Below, one piece after another: positions 1 to 8,858 of a stretch of DNA of 64,000 nt. Location: NCBI GenBank assembly GCA_018062105.1, contig JAGOSV010000002.1, forward strand, positions 1 through 64,000, given 5' to 3'. This DNA is from Sterolibacterium sp. (GTDB lineage: Bacteria; Pseudomonadota; Gammaproteobacteria; Burkholderiales; Rhodocyclaceae). The notes below the pieces were generated by a model. The model worked only from the letters and a program-made list of their open reading frames with translations, was not told the DNA's origin and did not search any database. Both the position numbers and the translations under genes were made by a program. Numbering within the stretch: the first letter of the stretch is position 1; each line of letters starts with the position of its first letter.

Positions 1-903
1 GATGTAATCGATATCGTCGAGGTTCATCTGTGCGTTACGCAGCGCATTGACCATGCAGCGGCGCGCTCCGTCGCCATCTTCTGCCGGTGCCGTCATGTGG
101 TGGGCATCGCCACTCATGCCATAGCCAGCAACTTCGGCGTAAATCTTCGCACCGCGTGCCCGGGCATGCTCGTACTCTTCCAGCACCAGCACCCCAGCCC
201 CTTCACCAAGCACGAAGCCGTCGCGCTCCTTGTCCCAGGGACGGCTGGCCGTCGCCGGGTCATCATTGCGCGTCGACAAGGCACGCGCCGAGGCAAAGCC
301 GCCAATGGCCAGCGGCGTCACCGTCGATTCCGCACCACCACAGATCATGACATCCGCGTCGCCATATTCGATCATGCGGGAGGATTCGCCGATACAGTGG
401 GTGGCGGTAGTACAGGCCGTCACCATCGCCAGATTCGGCCCTTTGAGGCCGAACAGGATGGACAGATGGCCGGAAATCATATTGATGATGGTGCCGGGAA
501 TGAAAAAAGGAGAAATCTTGCGCGGCCCGCCGGCCAGATAATCGTTGTGCGTCTCCTCGATCATCGGCAGCCCCCCGATGCCCGAACCGACATTCACCCC
601 CACCCGCTCGGCATTGGCCTCCGTGACTTCCAGACCGCAATCCTTGAAAGCCTGGATGCCGGCCGCCATGCCGTAATGGATGAAGGTATCCATACGGCGG
701 GCATCCTTGGCGGAAATATAGGCCGTGATATCGAAATCCTTGACCTCACCGGCAATTTGCGAAGCAAACGCCGATGCGTCGAAGCGGCTGATCCGGCCAA
801 TGCCGGAACGTCCCGCCACGATATTGTCCCAGGCCGTGGCAACACTGTTGCCCACGGGTGACACGATGCCCAGACCGGTAACGACGACTCTGCGACGCGC
901 CAA
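1..903 (-). CDS. fabF: 3-oxoacyl-ACP synthase II (KASII), C-terminus outside window
   Basis: Condensing enzyme that extends acyl-ACP with malonyl-ACP in type II fatty acid synthesis. The first 301 codons are visible; the 3' end lies beyond position 1. The frame begins LARRRVVVTGLGIVSP from a TTG codon at 903, preceded by GGGGAG at a good distance. An overlapping ATG at 908 is in the wrong frame. The active-site cysteine lies in VTACTTATHCIG, near complement position 410, and the visible part ends in LDDIDYI, just before the family's NAHGTST active-site histidine motif. It is the last gene of the fab cluster and follows acpP. Only the TTG start is unusual. Confidence 0.95.
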   Translation of the reverse strand, partial: MARRRVVVTGLGIVSPVGNSVATAWDNIVAGRSGIGRISRFDASAFASQIAGEVKDFDITAYISAKDARRMDTFIHYGMAAGIQAFKDCGLEVTEANAERVGVNVGSGIGGLPMIEETHNDYLAGGPRKISPFFIPGTIINMISGHLSILFGLKGPNLAMVTACTTATHCIGESSRMIEYGDADVMICGGAESTVTPLAIGGFASARALSTRNDDPATASRPWDKERDGFVLGEGAGVLVLEEYEHARARGAKIYAEVAGYGMSGDAHHMTAPAEDGDGARRCMVNALRNAQMNLDDIDYI

Positions 904-1028
904 GACATTCTCCCCAGATTTGATCGCTGACAAACTTAGGCCGTTGCTGAAGGTAATCCACCATCGCAACGGCCCGGGCAAGATACCCTGTCATCCACCG
1001 TGGCCAGCAGCCCCGGTGTGACCTAGCA

Positions 1029-1268
1029 TTATTTCTTCAGGTTGTTATTGACGTAGTCGATGGCTTGTTGCACCGTGGTGATTTTCTCGGCATCTTCATC
1101 CGGAATCTCGCACTCGAACTCTTCTTCAAGCGCCATCACCAGCTCAACGGTGTCGAGCGAATCGGCGCCCAGATCATCAACGAAGGCCGATTCATTCTTG
1201 ATGTCGGACTCATTGACGCCCAGCTGCTCGGCGACGATCTTGCGGACACGTTGTTCGATGTTCTCCAT
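1029..1268 (-). CDS. acpP: Acyl carrier protein
   Basis: Small acidic carrier (79 aa) that holds acyl chains on a 4'-phosphopantetheine arm for the Fab enzymes. The DSL attachment motif is at residues 36-38, so Ser37 is the modified residue (Ser36 in numbering without Met). Length and acidic helices match E. coli AcpP. The ATG at 1268 has AAGGAG upstream. It sits between fabG and fabF, as is usual in proteobacteria. Confidence 0.99.
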   Translation of the reverse strand: MENIEQRVRKIVAEQLGVNESDIKNESAFVDDLGADSLDTVELVMALEEEFECEIPDEDAEKITTVQQAIDYVNNNLKK

Positions 1269-1329
1269 GGACTGCTCCTTTTCCCTGTTTGGTCGGGTGT
1301 GATAAATGAAACGATAATTTTAGCAGAAT

Positions 1330-1356
1330 GTCCCTGCCGGAATAAGCGGCCGGGAC
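1330..1356 (-). promoter_or_regulatory. Hairpin in fabG-acpP spacer with possible acpP promoter downstream
   Basis: In the spacer, GTCCC-x-GCCG pairs with CGGC-x-GGGAC around a 7-nt loop (5 + 4 bp, one mismatch). Downstream on the minus strand, near 1320, lies TAAAAT, a possible -10 box; the -35 is weak. acpP is usually transcribed at a higher level than its neighbours, so a separate promoter or partial attenuator is plausible. This is inference from sequence pattern only. Confidence 0.3.
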
Positions 1357-1362
1357 GCAAAC

Positions 1363-2103
1363 TTAACTCATGTACATGCCGCCATTGACATGCAGCGTCA
1401 CGCCGCTGACATAGCTGGCACGCGGGCTGGCAAGAAACCCCACGGCAGCAGCAATTTCGTCGGCATGCCCCAGCCGCCCCAGCGGAATCTTGTGCAGCAG
1501 GGCATCCTTCTGCGCCTCCGGCAGCGCACGGGTCATGTCCGTATCGATGAAGCCGGGTGCCACGCAATTCACGGTGATGTTGCGGCTGCCCAGTTCCTGC
1601 GCCAAGGCACGCGTCATGCCGGCCACCCCGGCCTTGGCGGCCGCGTAATTGGCCTGCCCCGGATTACCGGCAGCACCGACCACCGAAGTGATATTGATGA
1701 TGCGCCCCTGGCGTGCCTTCATCATGCCGCGCATGACCAGCTTGGACAGGCGGAACACGGCCTTCAGGTTAGTGTCGATGACGGCATCCCACTCATCATC
1801 CTTCATCCGCATGGCGAGGTTGTCACGAGTGATGCCGGCATTATTGACAAGGATGGCGACGGTACCGAACTTTCCTTCGATCTCACCCAGCAGCGCGTCA
1901 CATGCGGCGGCATCGGTGACATCGAGTGCAGCCCCCAAACCCTTGATTCCGGCGGCTTCAAGCCCCTTCTGGATGTCGGCGGCCCCCTCGGAGGTCGTGG
2001 CAGTGCCGATGACCGTGGCCCCCATCTTGCCCAGTTCCACAGCAATGGCACGGCCAATGCCACGCGATGCGCCCGTGACGAGTGCCACCTGTCCTGTCAA
2101 CAT
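1363..2103 (-). CDS. fabG: 3-oxoacyl-ACP reductase
   Basis: NADPH-dependent reduction of 3-oxoacyl-ACP in the elongation cycle. Classical short-chain dehydrogenase of 246 aa: glycine-rich TGASRGIG near residue 10, NNAG near residue 86, and the catalytic Ser and Tyr-x3-Lys in ITSVVGAAGNPGQANYAAAK. The start is the ATG at 2103, with AAGGAG 6 nt upstream; the reading frame stays open upstream, but that part overlaps the spacer and the fabD 3' end. It lies between fabD and acpP. Confidence 0.98.
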   Translation of the reverse strand: MLTGQVALVTGASRGIGRAIAVELGKMGATVIGTATTSEGAADIQKGLEAAGIKGLGAALDVTDAAACDALLGEIEGKFGTVAILVNNAGITRDNLAMRMKDDEWDAVIDTNLKAVFRLSKLVMRGMMKARQGRIINITSVVGAAGNPGQANYAAAKAGVAGMTRALAQELGSRNITVNCVAPGFIDTDMTRALPEAQKDALLHKIPLGRLGHADEIAAAVGFLASPRASYVSGVTLHVNGGMYMS

Positions 2104-2140
2104 AACGACTCCTTGCTTGTCCGAAAATAAAAAAACCGTA

Positions 2141-3085
2141 TCAGGCCGACAGATTCGCGATGGCCGCATCCATCCCGGCCGCATCTGCCAGCGCCCCGCC
2201 TTCGAGGCCATCGGCACAACGCTTGACCAGCCCTGCCAGCACCTTGCCCGGGCCACATTCATAAACATGGCTCACACCATGGGCGGCCATCGCCTGCATG
2301 GTCTCGACCCAACGCACCGGTGCTGCAGCCTGACGCACCAGCGCGTCACGAATCTGCGCCGGATCCTGAACGATGGCGACATCGACGTTGTTGATCAACG
2401 GAATTTTCGGCGCACACACCGCCAGGGTCAGTAACCGCTGTTGCAGCTTTTCTGCCGCCGGACGCATCAAGGCGCAATGGAACGGTGCTGAAACCGGCAG
2501 CAGCATGGCCCGCTTGGCGCCACGCGCCTTGCAAAGATCAGCGGCCCGCTGCACGGCCGTGGCATGCCCCGCAATGACGGTCTGCTCGGGTGCATTCAGG
2601 TTGACTGCCTCGACCACATCGCCGGCCGCTCCCTGTTGCACGGCTTCAGCACAGGCCGCGCGTACCGTGGCCACATCCAGCCCGAGAATGGCTGCCATGC
2701 CGCCCTCGCCGGCCGGCACAGCCTCCTGCATGGCGCGGGCACGCAACTCGACCAGCGGCACGGCATCGGCAAAGGAAATAGCACCTGCTGCCACCAACGC
2801 CGAATACTCCCCCAGGCTATGCCCGGCCACCAGCGCCGGCTCCTGCCCGCCTTTGGCCAACCACAGACGATAGGCGGCAATCCCGGCCGTCAGCATCAGG
2901 GGCTGGGTATTGACGGTCTGGTTGAGTGCCTCGGCCGGCCCTTCGCTGACGAGCTGCCAGAGATCGCGCCCCAGTGCCGCAGAGGCTTCGGCAAAGGTTG
3001 TCCGGATGACCGGATGATCTCCATAAGCGTCCATCATGCCGAGCTTTTGCGAGCCCTGACCAGGAAATACGAGCGCAAATTTCAT
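2141..3085 (-). CDS. fabD: Malonyl-CoA:ACP transacylase
   Basis: Transfers malonyl from CoA to ACP to supply the condensing enzymes. The 314-aa protein has the FPGQGSQ motif at residues 7-13, the nucleophilic serine in GHSLGEYSAL (Ser90) and the later FHCALM histidine motif. It lies between fabH and fabG in the same orientation. A normal member of the family. Confidence 0.98.
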   Translation of the reverse strand: MKFALVFPGQGSQKLGMMDAYGDHPVIRTTFAEASAALGRDLWQLVSEGPAEALNQTVNTQPLMLTAGIAAYRLWLAKGGQEPALVAGHSLGEYSALVAAGAISFADAVPLVELRARAMQEAVPAGEGGMAAILGLDVATVRAACAEAVQQGAAGDVVEAVNLNAPEQTVIAGHATAVQRAADLCKARGAKRAMLLPVSAPFHCALMRPAAEKLQQRLLTLAVCAPKIPLINNVDVAIVQDPAQIRDALVRQAAAPVRWVETMQAMAAHGVSHVYECGPGKVLAGLVKRCADGLEGGALADAAGMDAAIANLSA

Positions 3086-3171
3086 ACGAATCCGGATCCT
3101 CTGAATAAACGTCTGGACGAAGAATGATGTGGCGAACGATATGACCGTAATAATGGCTGTGGCATGAAGGA

Positions 3172-4155
3172 TCAGAGCCGCAGCAACACTGCCCCCCAGG
3201 TGAAGCCGCCGCCCACACCTTCCAGCAGCAGCGTCTGCCCAGGCCGTACCTGTCCGGCGCGCACTGCCTCATCCAGCGCCAGAGGTACAGAAGCAGCCGA
3301 AGTATTACCGTGACGATCCACGCTGACGACGATCTGCCCGGTGGACAATTCCAGTTTTTTTGCCGTGGCCTGCAAGATGCGGATGTTGGCCTGATGCGGA
3401 ATCAGCCAATCGATGTCACATGGGCGCAGACCGGCTTCTGCCAGCACTTCGTGCGCCACTTCGGCCAGCACGCGAACCGCAAACTTGAACACCTGTTTGC
3501 CATCCATCTGCAAGAAGGGAGTGCCAATCACCTGCCCGCCGCTGATCTGGCCGGGCACCGACAGGATGTCGCTGTAACGGCCATCGGCATGCAAGGCGGT
3601 AGCAAGTATGCCCGGCTCATCACTGGCCTCCAGCACCACGGCTCCGGCACCATCCCCGAACAGCACGCAAGTTCCCCGGTCGTTCCAGTCGAGAATGCGC
3701 GAAAACACCTCGGCACCGACCACCAACGCACATTTGTGCGAACCGGAACGGATGAATTTTTCAGCCACTGTCAGGGCATACACGAAGCCACTGCACACCG
3801 CCTGCACATCAAAGGCCGCGCCCCCTCGGGTGATGCCCAGCTTGTTCTGCAGGATGGCGGCACTGCTGGGGAAAATGAAATCGGGCGTCGACGTGGCATA
3901 GACGATCAGATCGACTTCGTCGGCCTGTCGCCCGGCTGCCTCGAGCGCCCGCTGGCAGGCGATGAGCGCCAGATCGGTAGACACCACGCCAGCTTCAGCC
4001 AGATGACGCGTGCGGATGCCGGTGCGCTCAACGACCCATTCGTCGCTGGTGTCGATGCCGCGCGCCCGCAAATCGTCATTGCTGACCGGCTGGCCAGGCA
4101 GATAGCTGCCGGTACCGGTGATGCGTGCATGGAGGGCAGTGTCGTGATGAACCAT
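3172..4155 (-). CDS. fabH: 3-oxoacyl-ACP synthase III
   Basis: Starts fatty acid chains by condensing acetyl-CoA with malonyl-ACP. The 327-aa thiolase-fold protein has the catalytic triad in order: Cys121 in [10 protein letters not shown], His in [10 protein letters not shown], and Asn in HGNTSAAS. The ATG at 4155 lacks a clear ribosome binding site; the conserved start of the family ([12 protein letters not shown]) begins at about residue 10, so a few N-terminal residues are uncertain. It sits between plsX and fabD as expected. Confidence 0.97.
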   Translation of the reverse strand: MVHHDTALHARITGTGSYLPGQPVSNDDLRARGIDTSDEWVVERTGIRTRHLAEAGVVSTDLALIACQRALEAAGRQADEVDLIVYATSTPDFIFPSSAAILQNKLGITRGGAAFDVQAVCSGFVYALTVAEKFIRSGSHKCALVVGAEVFSRILDWNDRGTCVLFGDGAGAVVLEASDEPGILATALHADGRYSDILSVPGQISGGQVIGTPFLQMDGKQVFKFAVRVLAEVAHEVLAEAGLRPCDIDWLIPHQANIRILQATAKKLELSTGQIVVSVDRHGNTSAASVPLALDEAVRAGQVRPGQTLLLEGVGGGFTWGAVLLRL

Positions 4156-4226
4156 ATTATCTATTCATGATCGGATCGAACCGTTACCGCCATCGCGATC
4201 GCCATTCGATGCCGTATTTGCCACGC

Positions 4227-5285
4227 TCATGCCGACAAGGGCACCGCCACCACATCCACATTCAGGGTGGACGGCGGCAACTGAGCCATGCGCTCGGCGA
4301 TACGCTCGGGCAGGCGGTTGCGTACCGCTTCAGCCGCCCGTTCCAGGGCATTGAAAAAGGCATAGGAATCCGCCGAGCCGTGACTCTTGACGACCACACC
4401 GCGCAAACCCAGCAACCCGGCACCGTTGTAACGGCGCGGATCGAAGCGATGCTTAAAGGCTTTCAGCACGCGCAGCGCCATCAGAGCCGCGAATTTTGTC
4501 AGGATGTTGCGGGTGAATTCATACTTCAGGGCATCGAACACCATGTGCGCCAGCCCTTCCGACGCCTTCAGGGTGACATTACCGACAAAACCGTCGCACA
4601 CCACCAGGTCCACGGTGCCCTTGAAGATGTCATCTCCCTCGATATTGCCATAAAAATTAAGGCCGCTATCCCGCAGCAACTCACCCGCCTGCTTGACGAC
4701 ATCGTTGCCCTTGATGATCTCCTCACCGATGTTCAACAGGCCAACGGTGGGCTGTTCCTTGTGTTCCAGTGCCGAGACGAGCTGCGAACCCATGACAGCA
4801 AACTGCAACAGATGCTCGGGCGTGCAATCGACATTGGCCCCGAGATCGAGCATGTAGGTATAGCCGTTGATGTTGGGCATGGCCGTGGCGATGGCCGGCC
4901 GGTCGATGCCGGGCAATGTCTTCAGAACAAAGCGCGACACCGCCATCAAGGCACCGGTATTGCCCGCCGACACCGCGCCCTGGGCGTCGCCGGACTTGAC
5001 GAGTTCGGCCATCACCCGCATCGAAGAATCCTTCTTGATGCGCAGCGCCGTCGCCACCGGGTCGTCCATATTCACGGTTTCGCTGGCGTGACGCACGACC
5101 AGGCGCGCACCGAACTCCTTGCGTGCCGTAGTCAGCAGGGGCGACAGCACCTCCTCGCGGCCAACGAGAATCACCGCGCAATCAACATCCTTGCGCAGAA
5201 ACTCCAGAGCCGCAGGCACCGTCACCGAGGGGCCATGATCCCCCCCCATGCAATCGACGGCCAAAGTGACCGTCATCGCATCCAT
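4227..5285 (-). CDS. plsX: Phosphate acyltransferase PlsX
   Basis: Makes acyl-phosphate from acyl-ACP, linking fatty acid synthesis to phospholipid assembly. The 352-aa protein shows the family start [14 protein letters not shown] and a conserved DLGANVDC segment. Two Met starts three codons apart (5285 and 5276) are possible; the family usually begins at the second, which is preceded by GGGATGG. It lies between rpmF and fabH. Confidence 0.97.
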   Translation of the reverse strand: MDAMTVTLAVDCMGGDHGPSVTVPAALEFLRKDVDCAVILVGREEVLSPLLTTARKEFGARLVVRHASETVNMDDPVATALRIKKDSSMRVMAELVKSGDAQGAVSAGNTGALMAVSRFVLKTLPGIDRPAIATAMPNINGYTYMLDLGANVDCTPEHLLQFAVMGSQLVSALEHKEQPTVGLLNIGEEIIKGNDVVKQAGELLRDSGLNFYGNIEGDDIFKGTVDLVVCDGFVGNVTLKASEGLAHMVFDALKYEFTRNILTKFAALMALRVLKAFKHRFDPRRYNGAGLLGLRGVVVKSHGSADSYAFFNALERAAEAVRNRLPERIAERMAQLPPSTLNVDVVAVPLSA

Positions 5286-5396
5286 CCCGAAAAAGGAAGA
5301 TTTCGCAAAACCGGAACGACTGGATCCTGTAAATCCGGGCTGCCACAGAAAACCGGCAGCACCCCGCTTTCACACAGTCGCATCACCGTAAAGGAA

Positions 5397-5576
5397 TTAC
5401 TCGCCCTTACCCTTGGCGACTTTCTTGCCACGGTAGTAGCCGCTCGGGCTGATGTGGTGGCGCAAATGCACTTCGCCCGTCGTCGCTTCCACCGCCAGCG
5501 GGGGGGCCGTCAGAAAGTCATGGGCACGATGCATGCCACGCTTGGACGGGGATTTCTTGTTCTGTTGCACAGCCAT
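5397..5576 (-). CDS. rpmF: 50S ribosomal protein L32
   Basis: Ribosomal protein of 59 aa, starting [20 protein letters not shown] and ending in a basic KKVAKGKGE tail. The ATG at 5576 has GAAGGAG upstream. The position between yceD and plsX is the standard one, coupling translation and membrane lipid supply in one operon. No zinc-binding cysteine set is visible, so this is the zinc-independent (C-minus) form of L32. Confidence 0.98.
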   Translation of the reverse strand: MAVQQNKKSPSKRGMHRAHDFLTAPPLAVEATTGEVHLRHHISPSGYYRGKKVAKGKGE

Positions 5577-5610
5577 GTCACTACTCCTTCAAAAAACTTC
5601 AAAGCAAAAA

Positions 5611-6150
5611 TCAATGTGTCCGCTTCAACTGCGCCAGCGCCGCAAACGGCGAGGCTGCCGCCCGGCCATCATCATGGACAGGCACACTGCACACCTCATG
5701 CACGGGGGCAATCGGCAGACTCAGCAAGACTTCATCCTCAACCAATTCGAGCACCGACTGCCCGATCGCAGCCTCGATCGGATCGATGTTGTCATGTTCC
5801 GGCCCTGCCATTCCCAATCCGGCAAAATCCTCATTCTCCTCATCTGGCCAGGCCTCCCCGGCTGCCAGAGGCAGCAGATGGTTGTCTGCCCGCAAATGCA
5901 CCTGCAACGGCAACAAACAGCGCTGGCACGTCATCCAGAGCGACCCCTCGACCGTCAGTGCCAGAATGGCCCGCTGCCTGCCCTGCACATCGAGCCGCCG
6001 CTCGCCACGCAACGACCAGTCCAGAGTACCTTCTTCGCGCGCCAGCAAGTCAGCCAGACGCACAAGCGCCGACAACGGCACCTGGCCCGAGACCTGGCGC
6101 CCGGTGCGTGCAAATTCAAGACTATCGATGAGAACGTCGCCCGACCGCAT
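5611..6150 (-). CDS. yceD: DUF177 / YceD family protein
   Basis: Conserved protein of 179 aa always found before rpmF. The CxxC pair in MTCQRCLLPL (about residues 74-77) is the hallmark of the family, and the C-terminal half is acidic, with DPIEAAIGQSVLELVEDEVLLSLPIAP. Bacterial homologues are linked to 23S rRNA and ribosome assembly; no enzymatic role can be read from the sequence. It is divergent from maf, so the promoter of the whole cluster probably lies in 6151-6226. Confidence 0.93.
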   Translation of the reverse strand: MRSGDVLIDSLEFARTGRQVSGQVPLSALVRLADLLAREEGTLDWSLRGERRLDVQGRQRAILALTVEGSLWMTCQRCLLPLQVHLRADNHLLPLAAGEAWPDEENEDFAGLGMAGPEHDNIDPIEAAIGQSVLELVEDEVLLSLPIAPVHEVCSVPVHDDGRAAASPFAALAQLKRTH

Positions 6151-6226
6151 TCTGTTTCAGGGGCACGAAAAACACGGGATAATATTAGCTTTTGTTTTCG
6201 CAGTCAAAAAAGACGCACTTCTCCTC

Positions 6227-6859
6227 ATGAAATTCAGCCCCTCGACCTCCGGCAACATGCCCTCCGGCAACATGCCTTCGCCCCTTCCCCTAATCCTGGC
6301 ATCGACTTCGATCTACCGTCAGGAACTCCTGTCCCGGCTGCAACACCCCTACACCGCCATTGCCCCACTCGCCGACGAAGCGGCGCACCCGGGCGAGGAT
6401 TCTGCCGCCCTGGCCGAACGGCTGGCCGAAACCAAGGCCCGTTCCCTGGCAGACCGCTACCCCAGCGCCCTGATCATCGGCAGCGATCAGGTCGCCTATT
6501 GCGGGGCACAGCGCTTCGGCAAACCTGGCAGCCGGGAACGCGCCTGCCAACAACTGCAATCCATGCGTGGCAAAGAAGTGATCTTCCACACCGGATTGTG
6601 TCTGCTCAATACCGCCAGCGGCCGCAGCCAGCTTGCCGGCGTGCCAACCCGGGTACGCATGCGCGCTCTGAGTGACGAGGAAATCCACCGCTACCTCGAC
6701 CGGGAAGATGCCCTCAACTGTGCCGGCAGCGCCAAATCCGAAGGACTGGGCATCGCCCTGATGGATGCCCTGCAAGGAGACGATCCCACCGCCCTAGTCG
6801 GCCTGCCCCTGATTGCCCTGTGCCGCATGCTGCGGGCCGAGGGCATCGCCCTGCCGTAA
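6227..6859 (+). CDS. Maf/YceF-type nucleoside triphosphate pyrophosphatase
   Basis: House-cleaning pyrophosphatase; the YceF subgroup hydrolyses m7GTP. The 210-aa frame has the Maf start motif PLILASTSIYRQELL, the catalytic aspartate in IIGSDQVA, and KARSLA and CAGSAKSEGLG. The N-terminus is unclear: ATGs at 6227, 6257 and 6269 are in frame, and the first two enclose a short tandem repeat encoding SGNMPSGNMP. The last start gives the usual family length. Divergent from yceD, the same arrangement as in E. coli. Confidence 0.93.
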   Translation: MKFSPSTSGNMPSGNMPSPLPLILASTSIYRQELLSRLQHPYTAIAPLADEAAHPGEDSAALAERLAETKARSLADRYPSALIIGSDQVAYCGAQRFGKPGSRERACQQLQSMRGKEVIFHTGLCLLNTASGRSQLAGVPTRVRMRALSDEEIHRYLDREDALNCAGSAKSEGLGIALMDALQGDDPTALVGLPLIALCRMLRAEGIALP

Positions 6860-6907
6860 ACCTGAGGATGATGGATGATCCTAGAAACCGCAGTTGACCG
6901 CTGATTT

Positions 6908-7025
6908 CTAGGGAAACACTGATTAAGTCATCCCCGCGAAGGCGGGGATCCAGTAAGTCGTTGAAACCATAGATTCCCGCCTTCGCGGGAATGACGAAAT
7001 CTGGACTTCTTCAGTGTTTCCCTAG
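6908..7025. repeat. MITE-like inverted repeat, copy 1
   Basis: The ends CTAGGGAAACACTGA and TCAGTGTTTCCCTAG are perfect 15-bp inverted repeats. Inside are two further palindromes built on CCCGCGAAGGCGGG and CCCGCCTTCGCGGG. The core (ATTCCCGCCTTCGCGGGAATGAC) belongs to a dispersed intergenic repeat common in proteobacteria. It carries no coding capacity. Confidence 0.85.
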
Positions 7026-7090
7026 TATGAAGTCCTTGTTTTTCTAAACATTTTGGCTCTGGTTAGCCCTCACCTTTTGGGTGAGAACGC

Positions 7091-7207
7091 TAAGGAAACA
7101 CTGATCAAGTCATTCCCGCGAAGGCGGGAATCCAGTAAGTTGTTGAAACCATGGATTCCCGCCTTCGCGGGAATGACGAAATCTGGACTTCTTCAGCGTT
7201 TCCCTAA
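7091..7207. repeat. MITE-like inverted repeat, copy 2
   Basis: Second copy of the same element in the same orientation, differing at a few bases (for example CATTCCCGCG against CATCCCCGCG, and TCAGCGTTTCCCTAA at the right end). A CTCACC-TTTT-GGGTGAG hairpin at about 7069-7086 lies just before it. Confidence 0.85.
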
Positions 7208-7357
7208 ACCTCCGATTGCACGTTTTTCCGTCGGCCTGACTGCGTTGCTCCTCCTTGCAGGCATCGGGCATGCAGCGTCGTCGCGTCTTGTCAGATCACC
7301 GGAAAAACGCACACTCGAAGGCTTCCAACTGCGGTTTCTAGGATGATAGGCGATGGC

Positions 7358-8008
7358 TCAGGCCGAAAAATCAAAAGGTTCCAGAGAGCCTCGCCCCGCC
7401 CGGATCAGCTGCGGATAACCGCCGGCCAAATCGATCACCGTGGTTGGCTGTCCAGGGCAAGGGCCACCATCAATGACCAGATCGAGCCGCGTCCCCAGGC
7501 GCTCACGAATGTCATGGCTGTCCGTCAAGCCTTCTCCGCTGCCCGCCTCAACCGACATCTCTTCCGGCAGGATCAGGGTTGACGTCAGCAACGGTTCGTC
7601 CAGTTCCTGCAGCAGTCGCTGCACCAGTACATGATCGGGAATACGCAGCCCCACGGTCTTGCGCCGGGGATGCAGGATGCGCTTGGGCAGCTCGCGGCTG
7701 CCTTCCAGGATGAAGGTGTAACTGCCGGGTGTGGTGGCTTTGAGCAGGCGGTAGGTGCTGTTATCGACCCGGGCATAGGTGGCAATCTGTGACAGGTCGC
7801 GACACATCAGGGTAAACAGATGCTTTTCGTCGACACCGCGAATTCGCCGGATGCGTTCGAGCAGCGCCGCATCGCCCAGATGCCCGACCAGCGCGTAGGC
7901 CGAGTCCGTTGGCAGCGCCACCAGCCCGCCCTCCCGGATGATCTCCACCGCATGACGGATCAGGCGTGGCTGAGGTTCGTCAGGATGGATGTAGAAAAGC
8001 TGTGCCAT
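7358..8008 (-). CDS. yciO: YciO-type Sua5/YrdC/YwlC family protein
   Basis: YrdC-fold protein of 216 aa. The colinear motifs MAQLFYIHPDEPQPRLI, ALPTDSAYAL, FTLMCRDLSQ, TPGSYTFIL and TTVIDL match E. coli YciO rather than TsaC or Sua5. YciO has been proposed to act in threonylcarbamoyl-AMP chemistry, but its role in vivo is not settled. Its neighbour is rnm, the same pairing as in E. coli; the spacing is 10 bp, which suggests cotranscription. Confidence 0.9.
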   Translation of the reverse strand: MAQLFYIHPDEPQPRLIRHAVEIIREGGLVALPTDSAYALVGHLGDAALLERIRRIRGVDEKHLFTLMCRDLSQIATYARVDNSTYRLLKATTPGSYTFILEGSRELPKRILHPRRKTVGLRIPDHVLVQRLLQELDEPLLTSTLILPEEMSVEAGSGEGLTDSHDIRERLGTRLDLVIDGGPCPGQPTTVIDLAGGYPQLIRAGRGSLEPFDFSA

Positions 8009-8018
8009 TACCGGCTCC

Positions 8019-8858
8019 TCAATCCCGGATCAGCCGCTTCCAGATGGGCTCGACGCCCTCCGGCAAAGCGGGCAGCCGACCCAAATCCACACGACTCTCA
8101 CCCGGGCCATGAAAATCCGAGCCGCGCGACGCCAGCAAGCCAAATTCCCGCGCGTGACGGGCGGCCGCCTGCATCTCATCGGCGCTGTGCGAGCCGGACA
8201 ACACCTCGATCCCATCCCCGCCCAGGTCACGAAACTCCCCCAACAGACGACGCAGCTCCGCTTTCGTCACGCGATAACGTCCAGGATGAGCGATGACAGC
8301 CAGGCCGCCGGCCTCATGTATCCACTGCACCGCCGTCGCCAGCGTCGTCCATTGATGCGGCACATAGCCCGGCTTGCCGCGTGCCAGCCAGTGATCAAAC
8401 ACCGAACGCACATCCGGCGCATGGCCGGCCTCGACGATATAACGGGCGAAATGGGAACGGCCAACCAGCGCAGGGTTACCGGCATAGCGCAATGCCCCTT
8501 CATAAGCCCCCGCAATTCCCGCTTCGGCCAAAGCCTGCGCCATCCGGCGCGCACGCGCATCACGCCCGCCGCGCAACTGTGCTAGCCCAGTGTCCAGTAC
8601 GGCATAGTCCGGATCAACCCCCAGGCCAACCACATGGATGGTCTGATCATTCCCCCAGCTCACCGATATTTCCACGCCATCGAGGAAACGTACCCCGAAT
8701 TCCTCTGCCGCGGCACGAGCCTCCGACAACCCTGCCAGCTCGTCATGATCGGTCAATGCCAGCAGCGTCACACCATTTTCATGGGCACGCTGCACCAGTG
8801 CCCTGGGGTTCAACAGGCCATCCGAAACATTGGAATGACAATGCAGATCGGCATTCAT
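8019..8858 (-). CDS. rnm: PHP-domain phosphoesterase, RNase AM / YciV type
   Basis: PHP-superfamily hydrolase of 279 aa. Metal ligands are visible: DLHCHSNVSDG at residues 4-14, LTDHDELAG, DGVEIS, a later AVIAHPGRY and GSDFHGPG. E. coli RNase AM (YciV/TrpH) trims 5' ends of rRNA and acts on 3',5'-nucleotide substrates. Its start overlaps the preceding hydrolase stop by 4 bp (ATGA), so translation is probably coupled. Confidence 0.9.
   Translation of the reverse strand: MNADLHCHSNVSDGLLNPRALVQRAHENGVTLLALTDHDELAGLSEARAAAEEFGVRFLDGVEISVSWGNDQTIHVVGLGVDPDYAVLDTGLAQLRGGRDARARRMAQALAEAGIAGAYEGALRYAGNPALVGRSHFARYIVEAGHAPDVRSVFDHWLARGKPGYVPHQWTTLATAVQWIHEAGGLAVIAHPGRYRVTKAELRRLLGEFRDLGGDGIEVLSGSHSADEMQAAARHAREFGLLASRGSDFHGPGESRVDLGRLPALPEGVEPIWKRLIRD

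Larger units (their letters stand above)
6878..7344. repeat. 467-bp unit with 19-bp perfect terminal inverted repeats
   Basis: ATCCTAGAAACCGCAGTTG at 6878-6896 is repeated in perfect inverted form at 7326-7344. Between them lie two copies of a smaller 117-bp inverted-repeat element and a further stem formed by GCACGTTTTTCCG (7218-7230) and its near complement (7300-7312). No gene is supported inside; an open frame at 7053-7346 only reads through the repeats. This accounts for the whole gap between maf and yciO. Confidence 0.8.

Noticed and set aside
4125..6131. 668-codon plus-strand frame across plsX, rpmF and yceD
   Set aside because: Antisense to three well-recognised genes and without any domain.
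7053..7346. 97-codon open frame between maf and yciO
   Set aside because: It reads through the inverted repeats (the peptide SFPRRRESS...WIPAFAGMTK is the usual translation of this dispersed repeat) and shows no other feature.
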